Made by a program: the position numbers and the translations under genes. The notes under the pieces were generated by a model, which had not been told where the DNA came from, did no database searches, and worked only from the letters and a program-made list of their open reading frames with translations. Positions 26,367 to 36,017 of a stretch of DNA of 64,000 bases are shown one piece after another. The DNA is from Candidatus Nitrosopelagicus sp. (GTDB lineage Archaea > Thermoproteota > Nitrososphaeria > Nitrososphaerales > Nitrosopumilaceae). The stretch spans positions 79,254 to 143,253 of the forward strand of contig JAOMCX010000002.1 in the NCBI GenBank assembly GCA_028345195.1. Direction: 5' to 3'. Numbering within the stretch: the first letter of the stretch is position 1; each line of letters opens with the position of its first letter.

Positions 26367-27629
26367 AATATTTTTAATATGTTCTAATAATTCAGATATT
26401 GAAATTTGATTTTCAGTTCTATCAGACATATTTCTAACAACAACCACATTTTTTGAAAATTCATCGGGCCCTACAATAATAACAAATTTAGAATTTGTAG
26501 ATTGTTCCATTTGTTTTTTTAATGCTCTACCAGAAAGATCAATATCAGTTGGTATAGAATTTTCTCTCAATAATGATGCAATTTTAATAGCATTTGGTTT
26601 CATTTCTTCATTTACATATAGCACAGATATTCTATCATCTTGTATTTTGAATGTAGAATTTTGATTTTCTAATGCCAACATAATTCGTTCAACACCCCCA
26701 GCAACTCCGGTTGCACCAAGATCATTTCTTCCAAAGACAGAGGGTAAATTATCATATCTCCCACCACCAACTAAAGCACCTATATCAAAAGTTTTATCGA
26801 ATGCTTCAAAGACTACTCCAGAATAATAATCAAGACCTCTAACAATTCCAAAATCAATTTGAATATTATTTACGTTACGATTTTTTAGAGATTCAAATAA
26901 TATTGTTAATTCAGACCAATTCTCAAATTGAGTTACATCTAAAATTTTAGATATTTCTTTCGGAGTGCCTTTTAGTTTAGAAAATTCAATAATTTTTTCT
27001 AATTTTTCCTTAGCATAGCCTTTTTTCTCATATTCAGAAATAATTTCCTGTTTTGATTTTTTCTGTATTTTATCAATTGCACGAAAAATATCAGATATTA
27101 GTTCAGGTTTATCAGATTCAAAGATAGATGAGACGTATGATTGGACAATTTTTCGGTGGGATATACTGATAATTAAGTTCTCAAGACCAAGATTTGTGAA
27201 AAATTTTGATGTGAATTCAATAATTTCTGCGTCAGTTTCAGTATTTTGTTTTCCAAAAATTTCGATATCCCATTGATGAAAGAATCTGTATCTCCCCTTT
27301 TGTGGTTCATCATATCTCCATACACCACCGAATGCAGATATTTTTGCTGGAAGTTTCATAGATTTTTGTCCAGCAGCATATCGCGTAAGACCAACAGTAA
27401 AATCAAATCTTAATGAAACTTCTCTTTCACCTTTATCATTAAAAAAATAAACATCATCGCGTATTGTAGGTCCACTCTTTGCTTCAATAACTGACATTAG
27501 TTCAATTGGAGAAGGTTCCATTAATTGAAATCCAAATATTTTTGAAGTTGAAAGAAATTTTTCTCGAATATACTCAATTTTTTCTATTTCAATACTTTCG
27601 AAATCTTTCATTCCTCGTGGTAGATCCAT
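26358..27629 (-). CDS. hisS: Histidyl-tRNA synthetase
   Basis: 423-residue class II synthetase charging tRNA-His. Seen: N-terminal LPRGMKDF, motif 2 region FGGVWRYDEPQKGRYRFFHQ, the histidine-specific RGLDYYSGVVFE and GGGRYDNLPSVFG signatures, and a C-terminal anticodon-binding domain (ISVLYVNEEMKPNAIKI to FVIIVGPDE). Length is normal. Confidence 0.96.
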   Translation of the reverse strand: MDLPRGMKDFESIEIEKIEYIREKFLSTSKIFGFQLMEPSPIELMSVIEAKSGPTIRDDVYFFNDKGEREVSLRFDFTVGLTRYAAGQKSMKLPAKISAFGGVWRYDEPQKGRYRFFHQWDIEIFGKQNTETDAEIIEFTSKFFTNLGLENLIISISHRKIVQSYVSSIFESDKPELISDIFRAIDKIQKKSKQEIISEYEKKGYAKEKLEKIIEFSKLKGTPKEISKILDVTQFENWSELTILFESLKNRNVNNIQIDFGIVRGLDYYSGVVFEAFDKTFDIGALVGGGRYDNLPSVFGRNDLGATGVAGGVERIMLALENQNSTFKIQDDRISVLYVNEEMKPNAIKIASLLRENSIPTDIDLSGRALKKQMEQSTNSKFVIIVGPDEFSKNVVVVRNMSDRTENQISISELLEHIKNILM

Positions 27630-27711
27630 TTACAAAAAAAATTGAAACAAAGAATTTAGACTTTACTGTTGTAGTTGTAACTAATTAATAACAGAATATG
27701 AGGAATATGGA

Positions 27712-28128
27712 ATGAGTTACAAAACATTAGAACATGCAACTGATGCAATAATTGAAGTGACAGCAGATAATTTTAAAGAAGCATTTCAAATAGCAGGAAT
27801 TTCAGTTATAGACACAATTTTAGACAGTTCTAAAGTTGAAGAAAATCATACTAAAAAGCTAATTGTAAAAGGAAAAGATTTGAAATACTTGTTATATAAT
27901 TGGCTTGAAGAAATGATAATCTTAACTATAACAGATGGATTTGCTGGAAAAAGAATTCTATTAGATATAACAAAAAATGATGGATATCAAATTAATGCAG
28001 AAGTTTTTGGAGAGTTAATAGATTTGAAAAAACATGAATTCAAAGTTGAAATAAAATCACCTACATTTCATGAAATGGAGATTGAAAATAATGGTAAAGT
28101 TAGAATGAAGTATTTGCTTGATTTGTAA
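27712..28128 (+). CDS. Archease
   Basis: 138-residue protein of the archease family, which activates the RtcB tRNA/RNA ligase by helping guanylylation and broadening nucleotide use. Seen: LEHATDAIIEV near the N terminus with the conserved His-x-x-Asp, LKYLLYNWLEEMI (the L-x-x-WLxE-hL family motif), and the C-terminal VRMKYLLDL with terminal Asp. RtcB itself is not in this window. Thioredoxin gene follows after 32 bases. Confidence 0.9.
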   Translation: MSYKTLEHATDAIIEVTADNFKEAFQIAGISVIDTILDSSKVEENHTKKLIVKGKDLKYLLYNWLEEMIILTITDGFAGKRILLDITKNDGYQINAEVFGELIDLKKHEFKVEIKSPTFHEMEIENNGKVRMKYLLDL

Positions 28129-28160
28129 TACAATAAATATTGTAATAAAAAGAAAATATT

Positions 28161-28571
28161 ATGGAAGATGATGAATTTGAGAAAATTCAGAAGAAACAAT
28201 TAGAAGATTTAGTCAAACAACAAAATCTTAATAATATTTTAGATAAAACGCCAGTGATGGAATTAACATCAGAAAATTTTAATCGAGAGATGGCAAATAA
28301 TGATTTACTTTTGGTAGATTTTTGGGCAGAATGGTGTGGACCGTGTAAATCAATGCATCCAATATTTACCAGAATGGCAAAAAAATACAAGCGTGTTAGA
28401 TTTGCAAGAGTGAATGTGGATAATGCACAAGACATTGCAAGTAAATATGGAGTTCAATCAATTCCGACATTTATTATGTTCAAAAATGGGGAAATTGCAA
28501 ATACAATGGTTGGAGCAGTAGGGGAACCAGGGATACATATGATTTGTAAAAAATTTGTAGATAATCAATAA
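28161..28571 (+). CDS. trxA: Thioredoxin
   Basis: 136 residues: a charged 35-residue helical extension, then a thioredoxin fold with FWAEWCGPCKSM (active Cys59 and Cys62), cis-Pro IPTFIMF and a C-terminal helix. A second thioredoxin without the extension is at 39220-39552. Its end overlaps aIF5B tail-to-tail by seven bases. Confidence 0.93.
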   Translation: MEDDEFEKIQKKQLEDLVKQQNLNNILDKTPVMELTSENFNREMANNDLLLVDFWAEWCGPCKSMHPIFTRMAKKYKRVRFARVNVDNAQDIASKYGVQSIPTFIMFKNGEIANTMVGAVGEPGIHMICKKFVDNQ

Positions 28572-30346
28572 CCATAAACTGGATTGGTTTCTCTTTGTAT
28601 ACGAACAATTTCATTAAGTGTTTGTAGTTCTTCAGACGAAAGTTTATGAGCATATTTTTTCAAGAGTTGTTTTGCTTCTGATGGAGATGGTAAAGTATAG
28701 AAAACATCTTCTTCATTTATCTGTCGTCCAATTGTAACATTTTGTACCGAGCAGGCAACTTCTTCACCAGTTTTAACTTCTTTTACGGTTTTACCATCTG
28801 CCTCAAGAGAATGGATATTGCCAATTTTTTTACCAGTTTTATTTGTAAATGAAATTTTTTGCCGAAGTATACCAACATCCACACGTATACCAAATACAGC
28901 AGGATTGTTGTTACGAAAAGTATAACCTTTTAGAAAAGTAAATTTTGATATCGGTGTGAATTCTTTAAAAATAGAGTTTTCTAGATCAGATTTGTCATCA
29001 TCTACCCATTGAGAATAAGTATCAATTAGACTGTAGATTACTTTATCCTCAAATACTCGTATGTGACTTTCATCACATTCAATTTTTGCATCATCAAACA
29101 CTTTTACATTAAATGCCAAGATAACTCCAAGGTGACGATCTTTGTCTTTGATAGCTTTTGCTTGCATTACATCTCTACGTGTAACAGGACCGATGTCTGC
29201 TTTTGCTATAGGAATTTGTTGTCTTCGAAGCATTTCAGTAATTGCTTCCAATGAACCAATTGTATCACATTTCAGAATCACTCCAGTTGTTTCAGTATCA
29301 ATAAAAACAGATTCCATTTCAGATTCGAGTGTTTTTTTGAATTCTTCTGCAGATTCTTGATTTGGAGATGCATAAACAGTAGTTCCCGGAAGAACTCCTT
29401 CTAGATCAGGTGATGCAATTTTAATTCCTGCTGCTGCCTGTACTTCATCTATTGGTTTGAATTTATCTCTTGGATCACGCATTTCGTCCAAGGCTTTTGG
29501 TAGTAAGAGAGCTTTTGGTTTTGTGATTATTACAGAATCTCTTTTTGCAACAACAATATTATCATCCTTCTTCAAATGGCCATCAATTAATATCATATTT
29601 GCAGTAGGACCTAATCCAACTTCATCATTTACTTCTAAAATAATTCCACGTGTTTGTTTTTCTTCTTGTTCTAGTTTTTTACCTAAAAATTGTTGTGTTA
29701 AACCAACTAAAACTGCCAATAATTCAGGTATTCCAACACCAGATCTAGCACTTACAGGTACAATAGAGATCTCTTTTTTAAAATCTTGTACTCTGTAAAA
29801 TGCTTCAGATTGATAACCCAATATTGATAATGCACCCACAACATTGTAGATCTGTTCATCGATGTTTGTCTGGATAGATGGAGGTTGTTTCTTTATTGCT
29901 TGAGATATGTATGCATCATCTGTTGTTTGCCAGCCAGATATCATATCGACCTTGTTTAATGCAACCACAAATGGAACTTTACGACTTTCAAGAATTTTCA
30001 AGCTTTCATTTGTTTGAGGTTGAAATCCTCGATTAATGTCAACAACCAAAATTGCAATATCGGCAGCAGAACCACCTCTAGCCCGGAGATTTGTGAATAC
30101 TTCATGTCCAGGGGTATCAATTACTAAAAGTCCAGGAACTTTATTTTCTGCTTTTCCTAATTTTTCATAAAGTGAACCACATAATTTTTGAATAACTTCA
30201 TCGGGTAAGAAACTCGCTCCAATATGTTGAGTTATGCCACCAGCTTCTCTACCTTGTACGCCAGTTCCACGAACTTTATCTAAAAGGGATGTTTTCCCTG
30301 AATCAACGTGACCTAATACAGCCACTATGGGTTGTCTTATACGCAA
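28565..30346 (-). CDS. infB: Translation initiation factor aIF5B
   Basis: 593-residue ribosomal-subunit-joining GTPase of the eIF5B/IF2 family. Seen: GHVDSGKTS (12-20, G1), GGITQHIGA (switch I), DTPGHEVF (G3), NKVD (G4), then domains II-IV. Length and short N terminus match archaeal aIF5B. Last gene of the L7Ae-S28e-L24e-Ndk-aIF5B operon. No intein or insertion seen. Confidence 0.97.
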   Translation of the reverse strand: MRIRQPIVAVLGHVDSGKTSLLDKVRGTGVQGREAGGITQHIGASFLPDEVIQKLCGSLYEKLGKAENKVPGLLVIDTPGHEVFTNLRARGGSAADIAILVVDINRGFQPQTNESLKILESRKVPFVVALNKVDMISGWQTTDDAYISQAIKKQPPSIQTNIDEQIYNVVGALSILGYQSEAFYRVQDFKKEISIVPVSARSGVGIPELLAVLVGLTQQFLGKKLEQEEKQTRGIILEVNDEVGLGPTANMILIDGHLKKDDNIVVAKRDSVIITKPKALLLPKALDEMRDPRDKFKPIDEVQAAAGIKIASPDLEGVLPGTTVYASPNQESAEEFKKTLESEMESVFIDTETTGVILKCDTIGSLEAITEMLRRQQIPIAKADIGPVTRRDVMQAKAIKDKDRHLGVILAFNVKVFDDAKIECDESHIRVFEDKVIYSLIDTYSQWVDDDKSDLENSIFKEFTPISKFTFLKGYTFRNNNPAVFGIRVDVGILRQKISFTNKTGKKIGNIHSLEADGKTVKEVKTGEEVACSVQNVTIGRQINEEDVFYTLPSPSEAKQLLKKYAHKLSSEELQTLNEIVRIQRETNPVYGY

Positions 30347-30352
30347 TGTGAA

Positions 30353-30754
30353 TCACTTGAATACCACACTTACTTCTTTATCAAAGCTTTCTGTTGAATC
30401 AGATGCATGAATTATGTTTTCAGTGAAACCCAAACCAAAATCACCTCTAATTGAACCAGGTTCAGCTTCAAAGGATTTTGTTGCACCAACCATTTGTCTA
30501 GTTGTAGCAACTGCATTATTACCTTCTACAACTGTAACAACAACTGGGCCAGATGTCATATACTCTAACAGTTCACCAAAAAATGGTTTGTCTTTATGAA
30601 CTGAATAGAACTCTGTTGCTAATTCTTTTGTAAATGTGAACATTTTTAATTTTAAGATGGTAAAGCCCCTTTTTTCAAATCTTGAAACTATTTCTCCAAC
30701 TAATTTTCGTTGTACACCATCAGGTTTTACAATGAATAATGTTTGTTCAGACAA
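30353..30754 (-). CDS. ndk: Nucleoside diphosphate kinase
   Basis: 133-residue enzyme exchanging the gamma phosphate among nucleoside triphosphates through a phosphohistidine. Seen: TLFIVKPDGVQRKL at the N terminus, and NIIHASDS with the catalytic His near residue 114. Length is standard for short NDKs. One base separates it from L24e, six bases from aIF5B: the conserved archaeal order. Confidence 0.96.
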   Translation of the reverse strand: MSEQTLFIVKPDGVQRKLVGEIVSRFEKRGFTILKLKMFTFTKELATEFYSVHKDKPFFGELLEYMTSGPVVVTVVEGNNAVATTRQMVGATKSFEAEPGSIRGDFGLGFTENIIHASDSTESFDKEVSVVFK

Positions 30755-30755
30755 T

Positions 30756-30959
30756 TTACTTCTTAACTTTAATTCCGCCTTTAACGAATTTTTTAGTCCA
30801 TTTGAATTTTCTAGGATCCCGTTTTAGATCAATTGCGTTTTTTTTACATTTTGCAGAACAGAACCATCTTACAGTTCCATCATTTTTTACATTCATTGTT
30901 CCAGTACCTTTTGCTACAGGACGGTCACAAAAACTGCAAGGTTTTACTAATAGACTCAT
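30756..30959 (-). CDS. rpl24e: Ribosomal protein L24e
   Basis: 67-residue zinc-finger protein of the large subunit. Seen: CSFCDRPVAKGTG (C8, C11) and WFCSAKCKKNA (second CxxxC), with FKWTKK near the C terminus. Fits archaeal L24e in length and in its place between S28e and Ndk. Confidence 0.95.
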   Translation of the reverse strand: MSLLVKPCSFCDRPVAKGTGTMNVKNDGTVRWFCSAKCKKNAIDLKRDPRKFKWTKKFVKGGIKVKK

Positions 30960-30968
30960 AATTTATCA

Positions 30969-31193
30969 CTAATGTAATTTCTTTGCCTCACGTTCTGTTT
31001 CACGTAGAATGAGAACTTCTCCAACTCTAGGAGAACCTTTTACATTTCTAGTGAGAACACGGCCTTTGTCTTTACCTTCACGAACTTTAACTCTAACTTG
31101 AATAACTTCTCCTGCAATACCAGTTCTTCCAACAATTTGAATAATATCTGCAGGACTTAATTGATCAGATTCTGATTCTTTTTGCTGACTCAT
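30969..31193 (-). CDS. rps28e: Ribosomal protein S28e
   Basis: 74-residue small-subunit protein with an OB-like beta barrel. Seen: [16 protein letters not shown] and [22 protein letters not shown], the ending typical of S28e. Overlaps the L7Ae gene by four bases, as expected for coupled translation. Confidence 0.96.
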   Translation of the reverse strand: MSQQKESESDQLSPADIIQIVGRTGIAGEVIQVRVKVREGKDKGRVLTRNVKGSPRVGEVLILRETEREAKKLH

Positions 31194-31576
31194 TCTTCAG
31201 TCGAGCCACCTTTCAATTTAGCTAGTGATGCAACTACTTCATCAACAATATGTGATGCATCTCCTGAATCTAATATAGCAGCGGCAGCTGATGTGACATC
31301 AATTCCAAGAGCCTTTCCTAGTTCTTGTTTACTTGGAACAAATGCATAAGCTGCTTTTTGTTCTTCACAGATTAGTGGAAGATGGGCTACAACCTCTGGA
31401 GGTTCTACATCTTCTGCAATAATGATTAATTTGCTAATTCCACGTTCAATGGCTTTTGTTGCCTCATTTGTACCTCTAACAACTTTGCCAGATGTGGCAG
31501 ATACTCTTAGTGCTTCAAGGATCGGACTAACAAGTTCTTCTGGTGTTTCAGTTTTTACGTAATACGGTTTAGCCAT
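31190..31576 (-). CDS. rpl7ae: Ribosomal protein L7Ae (kink-turn binder)
   Basis: 128-residue RNA-binding protein of the ribosome that also joins C/D and H/ACA sRNPs and RNase P in archaea. Seen: [15 protein letters not shown] (kink-turn binding loop), [19 protein letters not shown] and SAAAAI. An ATG three codons upstream (31585) is possible, but a TATA box (ATATTTAAG on the minus strand) is centred about 28 bases from ATG 31576 and only about 19 from the upper ATG, favouring 31576. First gene of the operon ending with aIF5B. Confidence 0.96.
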   Translation of the reverse strand: MAKPYYVKTETPEELVSPILEALRVSATSGKVVRGTNEATKAIERGISKLIIIAEDVEPPEVVAHLPLICEEQKAAYAFVPSKQELGKALGIDVTSAAAAILDSGDASHIVDEVVASLAKLKGGSTEE

Positions 31577-31611
31577 TATGTGCATGCTCCAAAATGGTCT
31601 TAAATATGTTA

Positions 31612-32955
31612 TCAGGAGAGAATTGATTTAGTTTTTTCAACAAAATTAGAGATTAATGAATCAAGATTTTGTTGAGAGTTTGATTCTCCATAAATTCTGA
31701 TAATTGGTTCTGTTCCACTGGGTCTAATCATGACCCAATTGTTTTCATCCACTTGGATTTTGATTCCATCAGAGGTATTTGAATCAGGGAATTCTCTCAA
31801 AAGTTCTGAAATAACAGTTTTTGATTGTTCTAAAGAACAATCTATCTTTGTTTTAGTGGTAAAACTAGGTGGAAGATTTTTGATATTTTGACTAAGATTT
31901 GATTCTGATTTGGACAATAGATCTAACATTAATGCTAAAGTCATAGCACCGTCTCGTACATGATTATGCTTTCCAAACATGAATCCTCCATTTTCTTCAT
32001 AACCAATTAACGCATCATCAGTTACCATTCTTCTAGAAACTTCTACACTACCCACTTTTGTTCGTACTACATGAGAATTACTCTTTTCAACAATAGTTTC
32101 AATAATGTTACCAGAGTTTAGACAAGTCACTACTTGTGATTTTGGGTATTGTTGAAGTAGATAATCACAAAGAAGTAAAGCTGAGCTATCACCTGTTAAG
32201 ATTTTTCCAGTTTCATCACAGAAAATACTCCTATCGCCATCACCATCAAATGCAATTCCAAAATTTGAATTTGTATCAGTAACTAAACTAGATAATTCGC
32301 CAAGATTTTGAGGAGTAGGTTCCGAACCACGACCTGGAAAATCACCGTCAATATTTTCATTTATAGTATAAACATCACATCCTAATTTTTCACATAATTG
32401 TTTAGCAGTGACAGATTGTGCACCATTTCCAAGATCCAGACAAACTTTGAATTTTTTTGTATTGATTGAATTAACATCCACTAGAGAAATTATTCCATCG
32501 ATATATGTGGAAATGACATTTTTTTCTTCAAATGATTTGCCAAATGTATTAGTTTTAATCCAATTTTTTTCATCAAAAATTTGCTCTATTTTTCGTTCAT
32601 CCTCACGAGAGATTTCAACACCGTCAAATGCAACAGGTTTGATTCCATTATATTTTGCAGGATTGTGTGATGCAGTAATCATCAATCCACCATCATATCC
32701 TAATTTTTTTGTCGCATATTCTAAGCAAGGAGTAGGCACAAGTCCAGCCATATAGCAATCTAAACCTGAATAATTTAATGCCGAAGAAACAATTTTTGCA
32801 ACAATTGGACTAGAATGTCTTCCATCATACCCTACCAGAATTTTTCCTTTTTTGAAATATGCAGCCAGTGACATAACAAGATCATTAACAAACTCCAGTG
32901 TGAAGTCTTCAGAGAAAACACCACGAACCCCATTTGTACCAAACAATTTTTTCAT
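31612..32955 (-). CDS. glmM: Phosphoglucosamine mutase / phosphohexomutase
   Basis: 447-residue alpha-D-phosphohexomutase interconverting 6- and 1-phosphosugars. Seen: FGTNGVRG (5-12), the phosphoserine loop MITASHNPAKYNG with Ser96, metal loop FDGDGDRS, sugar-specificity EENGGFMFG and phosphate-binding RPSGTEPIIRIYGE. Likely makes GlcN-1-P for UDP-GlcNAc used by glycan genes such as that at 17652-18641. Phosphomannomutase activity cannot be excluded. Confidence 0.93.
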   Translation of the reverse strand: MKKLFGTNGVRGVFSEDFTLEFVNDLVMSLAAYFKKGKILVGYDGRHSSPIVAKIVSSALNYSGLDCYMAGLVPTPCLEYATKKLGYDGGLMITASHNPAKYNGIKPVAFDGVEISREDERKIEQIFDEKNWIKTNTFGKSFEEKNVISTYIDGIISLVDVNSINTKKFKVCLDLGNGAQSVTAKQLCEKLGCDVYTINENIDGDFPGRGSEPTPQNLGELSSLVTDTNSNFGIAFDGDGDRSIFCDETGKILTGDSSALLLCDYLLQQYPKSQVVTCLNSGNIIETIVEKSNSHVVRTKVGSVEVSRRMVTDDALIGYEENGGFMFGKHNHVRDGAMTLALMLDLLSKSESNLSQNIKNLPPSFTTKTKIDCSLEQSKTVISELLREFPDSNTSDGIKIQVDENNWVMIRPSGTEPIIRIYGESNSQQNLDSLISNFVEKTKSILS

Positions 32956-33002
32956 ATTCTCAATTCAATACCGATAAATTTGTCTGTTGTTGCACAATCC
33001 TT

Positions 33003-33087
33003 GCGGGTGTCGCCCAGCCTGGTCAAAGGCGCAGGGTTTAGGACCCTGTCTCTTAGGAGTTCGTGGGTTCGAATCCCACCACCCGCA
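33003..33087 (+). tRNA. tRNA-Leu (TAG anticodon)
   Basis: Class II tRNA: acceptor GCGGGTG/CACCCGC, anticodon stem CAGGG/CCCTG with loop TTTAGGA giving anticodon TAG (CUA codon), long variable arm TCTCTTAGGAG, T arm GTGGG-TTCGAAT-CCCAC, discriminator A. CCA not encoded. Confidence 0.96.
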
Positions 33088-33139
33088 TTATTTGATTTTT
33101 TTTACAAGATACCTTAAGCATATATGAGATTAAACAGAA

Positions 33140-33991
33140 ATGTCGGCATTGAAAAAAACATTAATCGGAATCACAGTTGTAGGAAAAGATAAAGAAGGAA
33201 TTGTAGCTAATTTCACAAATTTTGTTTTTGAGCGAAAGGGTAACTTAGAGAGAGTTAATCAAAATGTCATCAAAGGTCTTTTTGGAATGTATTTGGAAGC
33301 ATCATTCGGAAAAAAGATGGATATTAAGAGATTTGATTCTGATTTAGAAAAACTAGGTAAACAATTACACATGGAAGTTAATACACACCATGAATCAAAT
33401 TTACAAAAAAATATTGCAGTCTTTGTTACAAAGGAACCACATTGTCTTCAAACATTAATTCGTGCACAAACAAAAAAAGAACTCAAAGGAAAGATTGCCG
33501 TAGTAATAGGTACAGAAAATACTCTTTCAGGAATGGCCAAAAAAGCAAAGTTACCGTTTGTATTAATTAATGAAAAAAGTCAAGATAAAGCTGAAGCTAA
33601 AATTATTCAAGTTTGTAAAAAATACGATATTGATTTGATCGCATTGGCAAGATATATGAGAATATTAACGCCAAATTTTGTTTGGAGATATCCAAATAGA
33701 ATAATTAACATTCATCCATCATTACTACCAGCATTTCCAGGAGCTATGGCTTACGCACAAGCTTTTGAAAGAGGAACCAAAATTATTGGAGTGACATCAC
33801 ATTATGTTACAGAGAATCTTGATCAAGGACCAATAATTTTCCAAGATTCATTTGATGTTAAACCTGAACATACATTGGAATCAATAAAACGTGCAGGACA
33901 AAAACTTGAAGCAGAGGTTTTGTTAAAGGCAGTAAGAATGCATCTAGCAGACAAATTAGAAGTTAGATGGAGAAAAGTACATACAAAGTGA
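33140..33991 (+). CDS. purU: Formyltetrahydrofolate deformylase
   Basis: 283 residues: an N-terminal ACT domain (ITVVGKDKEGIVANFTNFV, about 11-29) and a C-terminal formyltransferase fold with IALARYMRILTP, INIHPSLLPAFPG (catalytic Asn/His) and HYVTENLDQGPII (Asp). PurU hydrolyses 10-formyl-THF to formate and THF, balancing one-carbon units and possibly supplying formate to purine synthesis. Length fits PurU. The creatininase-family gene follows after four bases. Confidence 0.94.
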   Translation: MSALKKTLIGITVVGKDKEGIVANFTNFVFERKGNLERVNQNVIKGLFGMYLEASFGKKMDIKRFDSDLEKLGKQLHMEVNTHHESNLQKNIAVFVTKEPHCLQTLIRAQTKKELKGKIAVVIGTENTLSGMAKKAKLPFVLINEKSQDKAEAKIIQVCKKYDIDLIALARYMRILTPNFVWRYPNRIINIHPSLLPAFPGAMAYAQAFERGTKIIGVTSHYVTENLDQGPIIFQDSFDVKPEHTLESIKRAGQKLEAEVLLKAVRMHLADKLEVRWRKVHTK

Positions 33992-33995
33992 TTTG

Positions 33996-34688
33996 ATGAT
34001 TATTCGTGATCAATTTGATCCTGATTTGAGAAAGCTAATCAAAAAAAAGAAACAGATTGCCATAATACCGATTGGCTCAATTGAACAACACGGCCCACAT
34101 TTACCAATTTCAACAGATTCAGATATTGTAACAGAAATTTCATTACAATTATCAAACAAGATAAATGGAGTTTTACTTCCTACAATCAATTATGGAATTT
34201 CGAATGAACATTTTCCATTCTTTAATCTGAGCATAAAAAAGTCTACATTATCAAGAATTTTAGAAGATATTTGTGAGTCATTAATTAAAAATGGAATTTC
34301 CAGAATTCTAATAATTAATGGTCATTATGGAAATTTAGATTCCTTGAAAAGTTTTGAGAAAAAACAAAAGAATAATCGAAAGATCAAGGTTTTTTCATAT
34401 TGGAAATATATGGACAGAGAGTTTGATCATGCAGGAAATGTAGAGACTTCAATCATGCTAGCAATTTCAAAGAAGGTCAATATGAGAAAGGCAAAAAAAG
34501 GTTTTCAAACAGATGGAATGTCAAAAAAAGAAATTTCAAAAATTAACAAATTGGCACAGAAATCATTTCCAAAAGTAACAGGAAATGGAGTTTGGGGCGA
34601 TCCAACTAGATCATCAGCAACACTAGGAAGGAAAATCATTAAGGAAGTTGTGAATAATCTTGTAAAAGAGTCAAACTTGACTTACTGA
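33996..34688 (+). CDS. Creatininase-family amidohydrolase
   Basis: About 230 residues with the family metal motifs: IPIGSIEQHGPHLPISTDSDI (about 25-45, Glu/His/Asp ligands), GISNEHFPF, and INGHYGN (about 108-114). Members include creatininase, mycofactocin peptidase MftE and the archaeal FAPy deformylase ArfB of flavin-deazaflavin synthesis. In an F420-using archaeon ArfB-like activity is plausible, but the sequence does not decide. ATG 33996 is chosen over TTG 33993. Partly coupled to purU. Confidence 0.85.
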   Translation: MIIRDQFDPDLRKLIKKKKQIAIIPIGSIEQHGPHLPISTDSDIVTEISLQLSNKINGVLLPTINYGISNEHFPFFNLSIKKSTLSRILEDICESLIKNGISRILIINGHYGNLDSLKSFEKKQKNNRKIKVFSYWKYMDREFDHAGNVETSIMLAISKKVNMRKAKKGFQTDGMSKKEISKINKLAQKSFPKVTGNGVWGDPTRSSATLGRKIIKEVVNNLVKESNLTY

Positions 34689-34757
34689 AATAAAACCAAA
34701 AATTCACCAGTGAACGTTTAATATACTCCTCATTATGGAAGTCAATAAGTGAAATAA

Positions 34758-34988
34758 ATGTCCGTAGATATGGCTGTAAAAGTACTCGATGAAAGTATCA
34801 ACAAGAACGTACTGATAAAGCTAAAAGGTGGAAAAACCATCACAGGTTTACTTCAAGGATTTGATCAACACATGAACCTGCTACTAGACCAATCAGAAGA
34901 AATCCCTTCTGAAGGTGAATCAAAAAGTCTCGGATCCATTGTAGTTCGTGGAGATAATGTAGTTATGATATCTCCTCCAGCAGAATAG
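34758..34988 (+). CDS. LSm/Sm-like archaeal RNA-binding protein
   Basis: 76 residues with both Sm motifs: [26 protein letters not shown] (Sm1) and [15 protein letters not shown] (Sm2), forming a heptameric ring that binds U-rich RNA. Archaeal LSm genes typically precede L37e, which starts 10 bases downstream here. Confidence 0.95.
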   Translation: MSVDMAVKVLDESINKNVLIKLKGGKTITGLLQGFDQHMNLLLDQSEEIPSEGESKSLGSIVVRGDNVVMISPPAE

Positions 34989-34998
34989 GTGTTCTCTA

Positions 34999-35175
34999 AT
35001 GACTAGAGGCACACCATCAATGGGAAAGCACAACAAATCTCATACTCATATCAGATGTAGAAGATGTGGAAAAAACTCATTTCATAGACGTCTAGATAGA
35101 TGTGCAAGTTGTGGACATCCAGATGCAAAAAGACGAAAATATAATTGGATTAAACGCACCATACCTGCATTATAA
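34999..35175 (+). CDS. rpl37e: Ribosomal protein L37e
   Basis: 58-residue zinc-binding large-subunit protein. Translating from ATG 34999 gives [18 protein letters not shown], then [10 protein letters not shown] (C20, C23) and [10 protein letters not shown] (C35, C38), ending KRTIPAL before TAA. The basic composition and CxxC pair spacing are those of L37e. Ten bases after the LSm gene, the usual archaeal pair. Confidence 0.96.
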   Translation: MTRGTPSMGKHNKSHTHIRCRRCGKNSFHRRLDRCASCGHPDAKRRKYNWIKRTIPAL

Positions 35176-35177
35176 TC

Positions 35178-36017
35178 ATGTTGAAACAATTTTTCAAATC
35201 AAAGAATAAATTACAAACACCATCTATCGGTTCAAACTCACAAATTGTAAGTCAATTGCATGCATTAGAAATTGAAAAAGATATTCTAACGAAAACAATT
35301 GCTAGATTGTATCAAAATGAGACGGATTTAACAAAAATTCAAAAAGATAGACTACTACTAAAATATCAACATCAGCTAGGCGTAGTTATCACCAGAATTG
35401 AAAAGCTGGAAAATGCAAGTAAACATCCAGATTTGGGGCCATTAGGCGATGGTTTGATTACATTAATGGATCAAAAATTATCACAGCTTGATCAAAGATT
35501 ATACGAATTAACATCAAAGATACAAGTTGCACAAACAGAAAATGATGCTCATAATAAGAAAAAGAATAAAAAAATAAATGAAACAGAAGTAAAATCAAAA
35601 CCAATCTTTGAAAAACCAATTGAAGAATATGCTAACAAAAGATCAGATAAATTTGAAATTACAACTTTAACATCACTACCAAAATTAGATCCAGTGAAAC
35701 AATCAAAATACGATGAAATGTTATCACAGCTAAGTAGTGATGTCATAACACCACCACCAATGAAACCAAAAATCTATGAAGAACAAAAAACAGAGGTAAT
35801 TGAAATTAAAGAACAGAACATAATACCAGTAATTGAAAATAAACCTGAACCAATTGTTCAACAAATTCCAGAACCAGTTATGCAACAAGTAACAAAACCA
35901 ATTGTAGAATTACCAGAAGAAGAAGATTTGGATGATGATGACGATGATGATCTAAACAAAATTAAAACAAAGATCATGGAAACTATGTCAAAAATCGAAC
36001 AAGCAGAGGTTGATTAA
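35178..36017 (+). CDS. Coiled-coil protein with proline-rich and acidic C terminus
   Basis: 279 residues, no signal or membrane span. Residues about 22-120 are predicted helical coiled coil (LHALEIEKDILTKTIARL, LMDQKLSQLDQRLYELTS). Residues about 125-250 are Lys/Glu/Pro/Gln rich and disordered-looking with repeated P-E-P-I-V-Q elements, and about 250-262 is a run of Asp/Glu before a final helix. The start is two bases after the L37e stop and its TAA shares an A with the rpiA ATG, so it is co-translated with both. Family not recognised. Confidence 0.72.
   Translation: MLKQFFKSKNKLQTPSIGSNSQIVSQLHALEIEKDILTKTIARLYQNETDLTKIQKDRLLLKYQHQLGVVITRIEKLENASKHPDLGPLGDGLITLMDQKLSQLDQRLYELTSKIQVAQTENDAHNKKKNKKINETEVKSKPIFEKPIEEYANKRSDKFEITTLTSLPKLDPVKQSKYDEMLSQLSSDVITPPPMKPKIYEEQKTEVIEIKEQNIIPVIENKPEPIVQQIPEPVMQQVTKPIVELPEEEDLDDDDDDDLNKIKTKIMETMSKIEQAEVD

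Noticed and set aside
31577..31585. Alternative upstream ATG for L7Ae.
   Set aside because: TATA spacing and the family N terminus favour ATG 31576.
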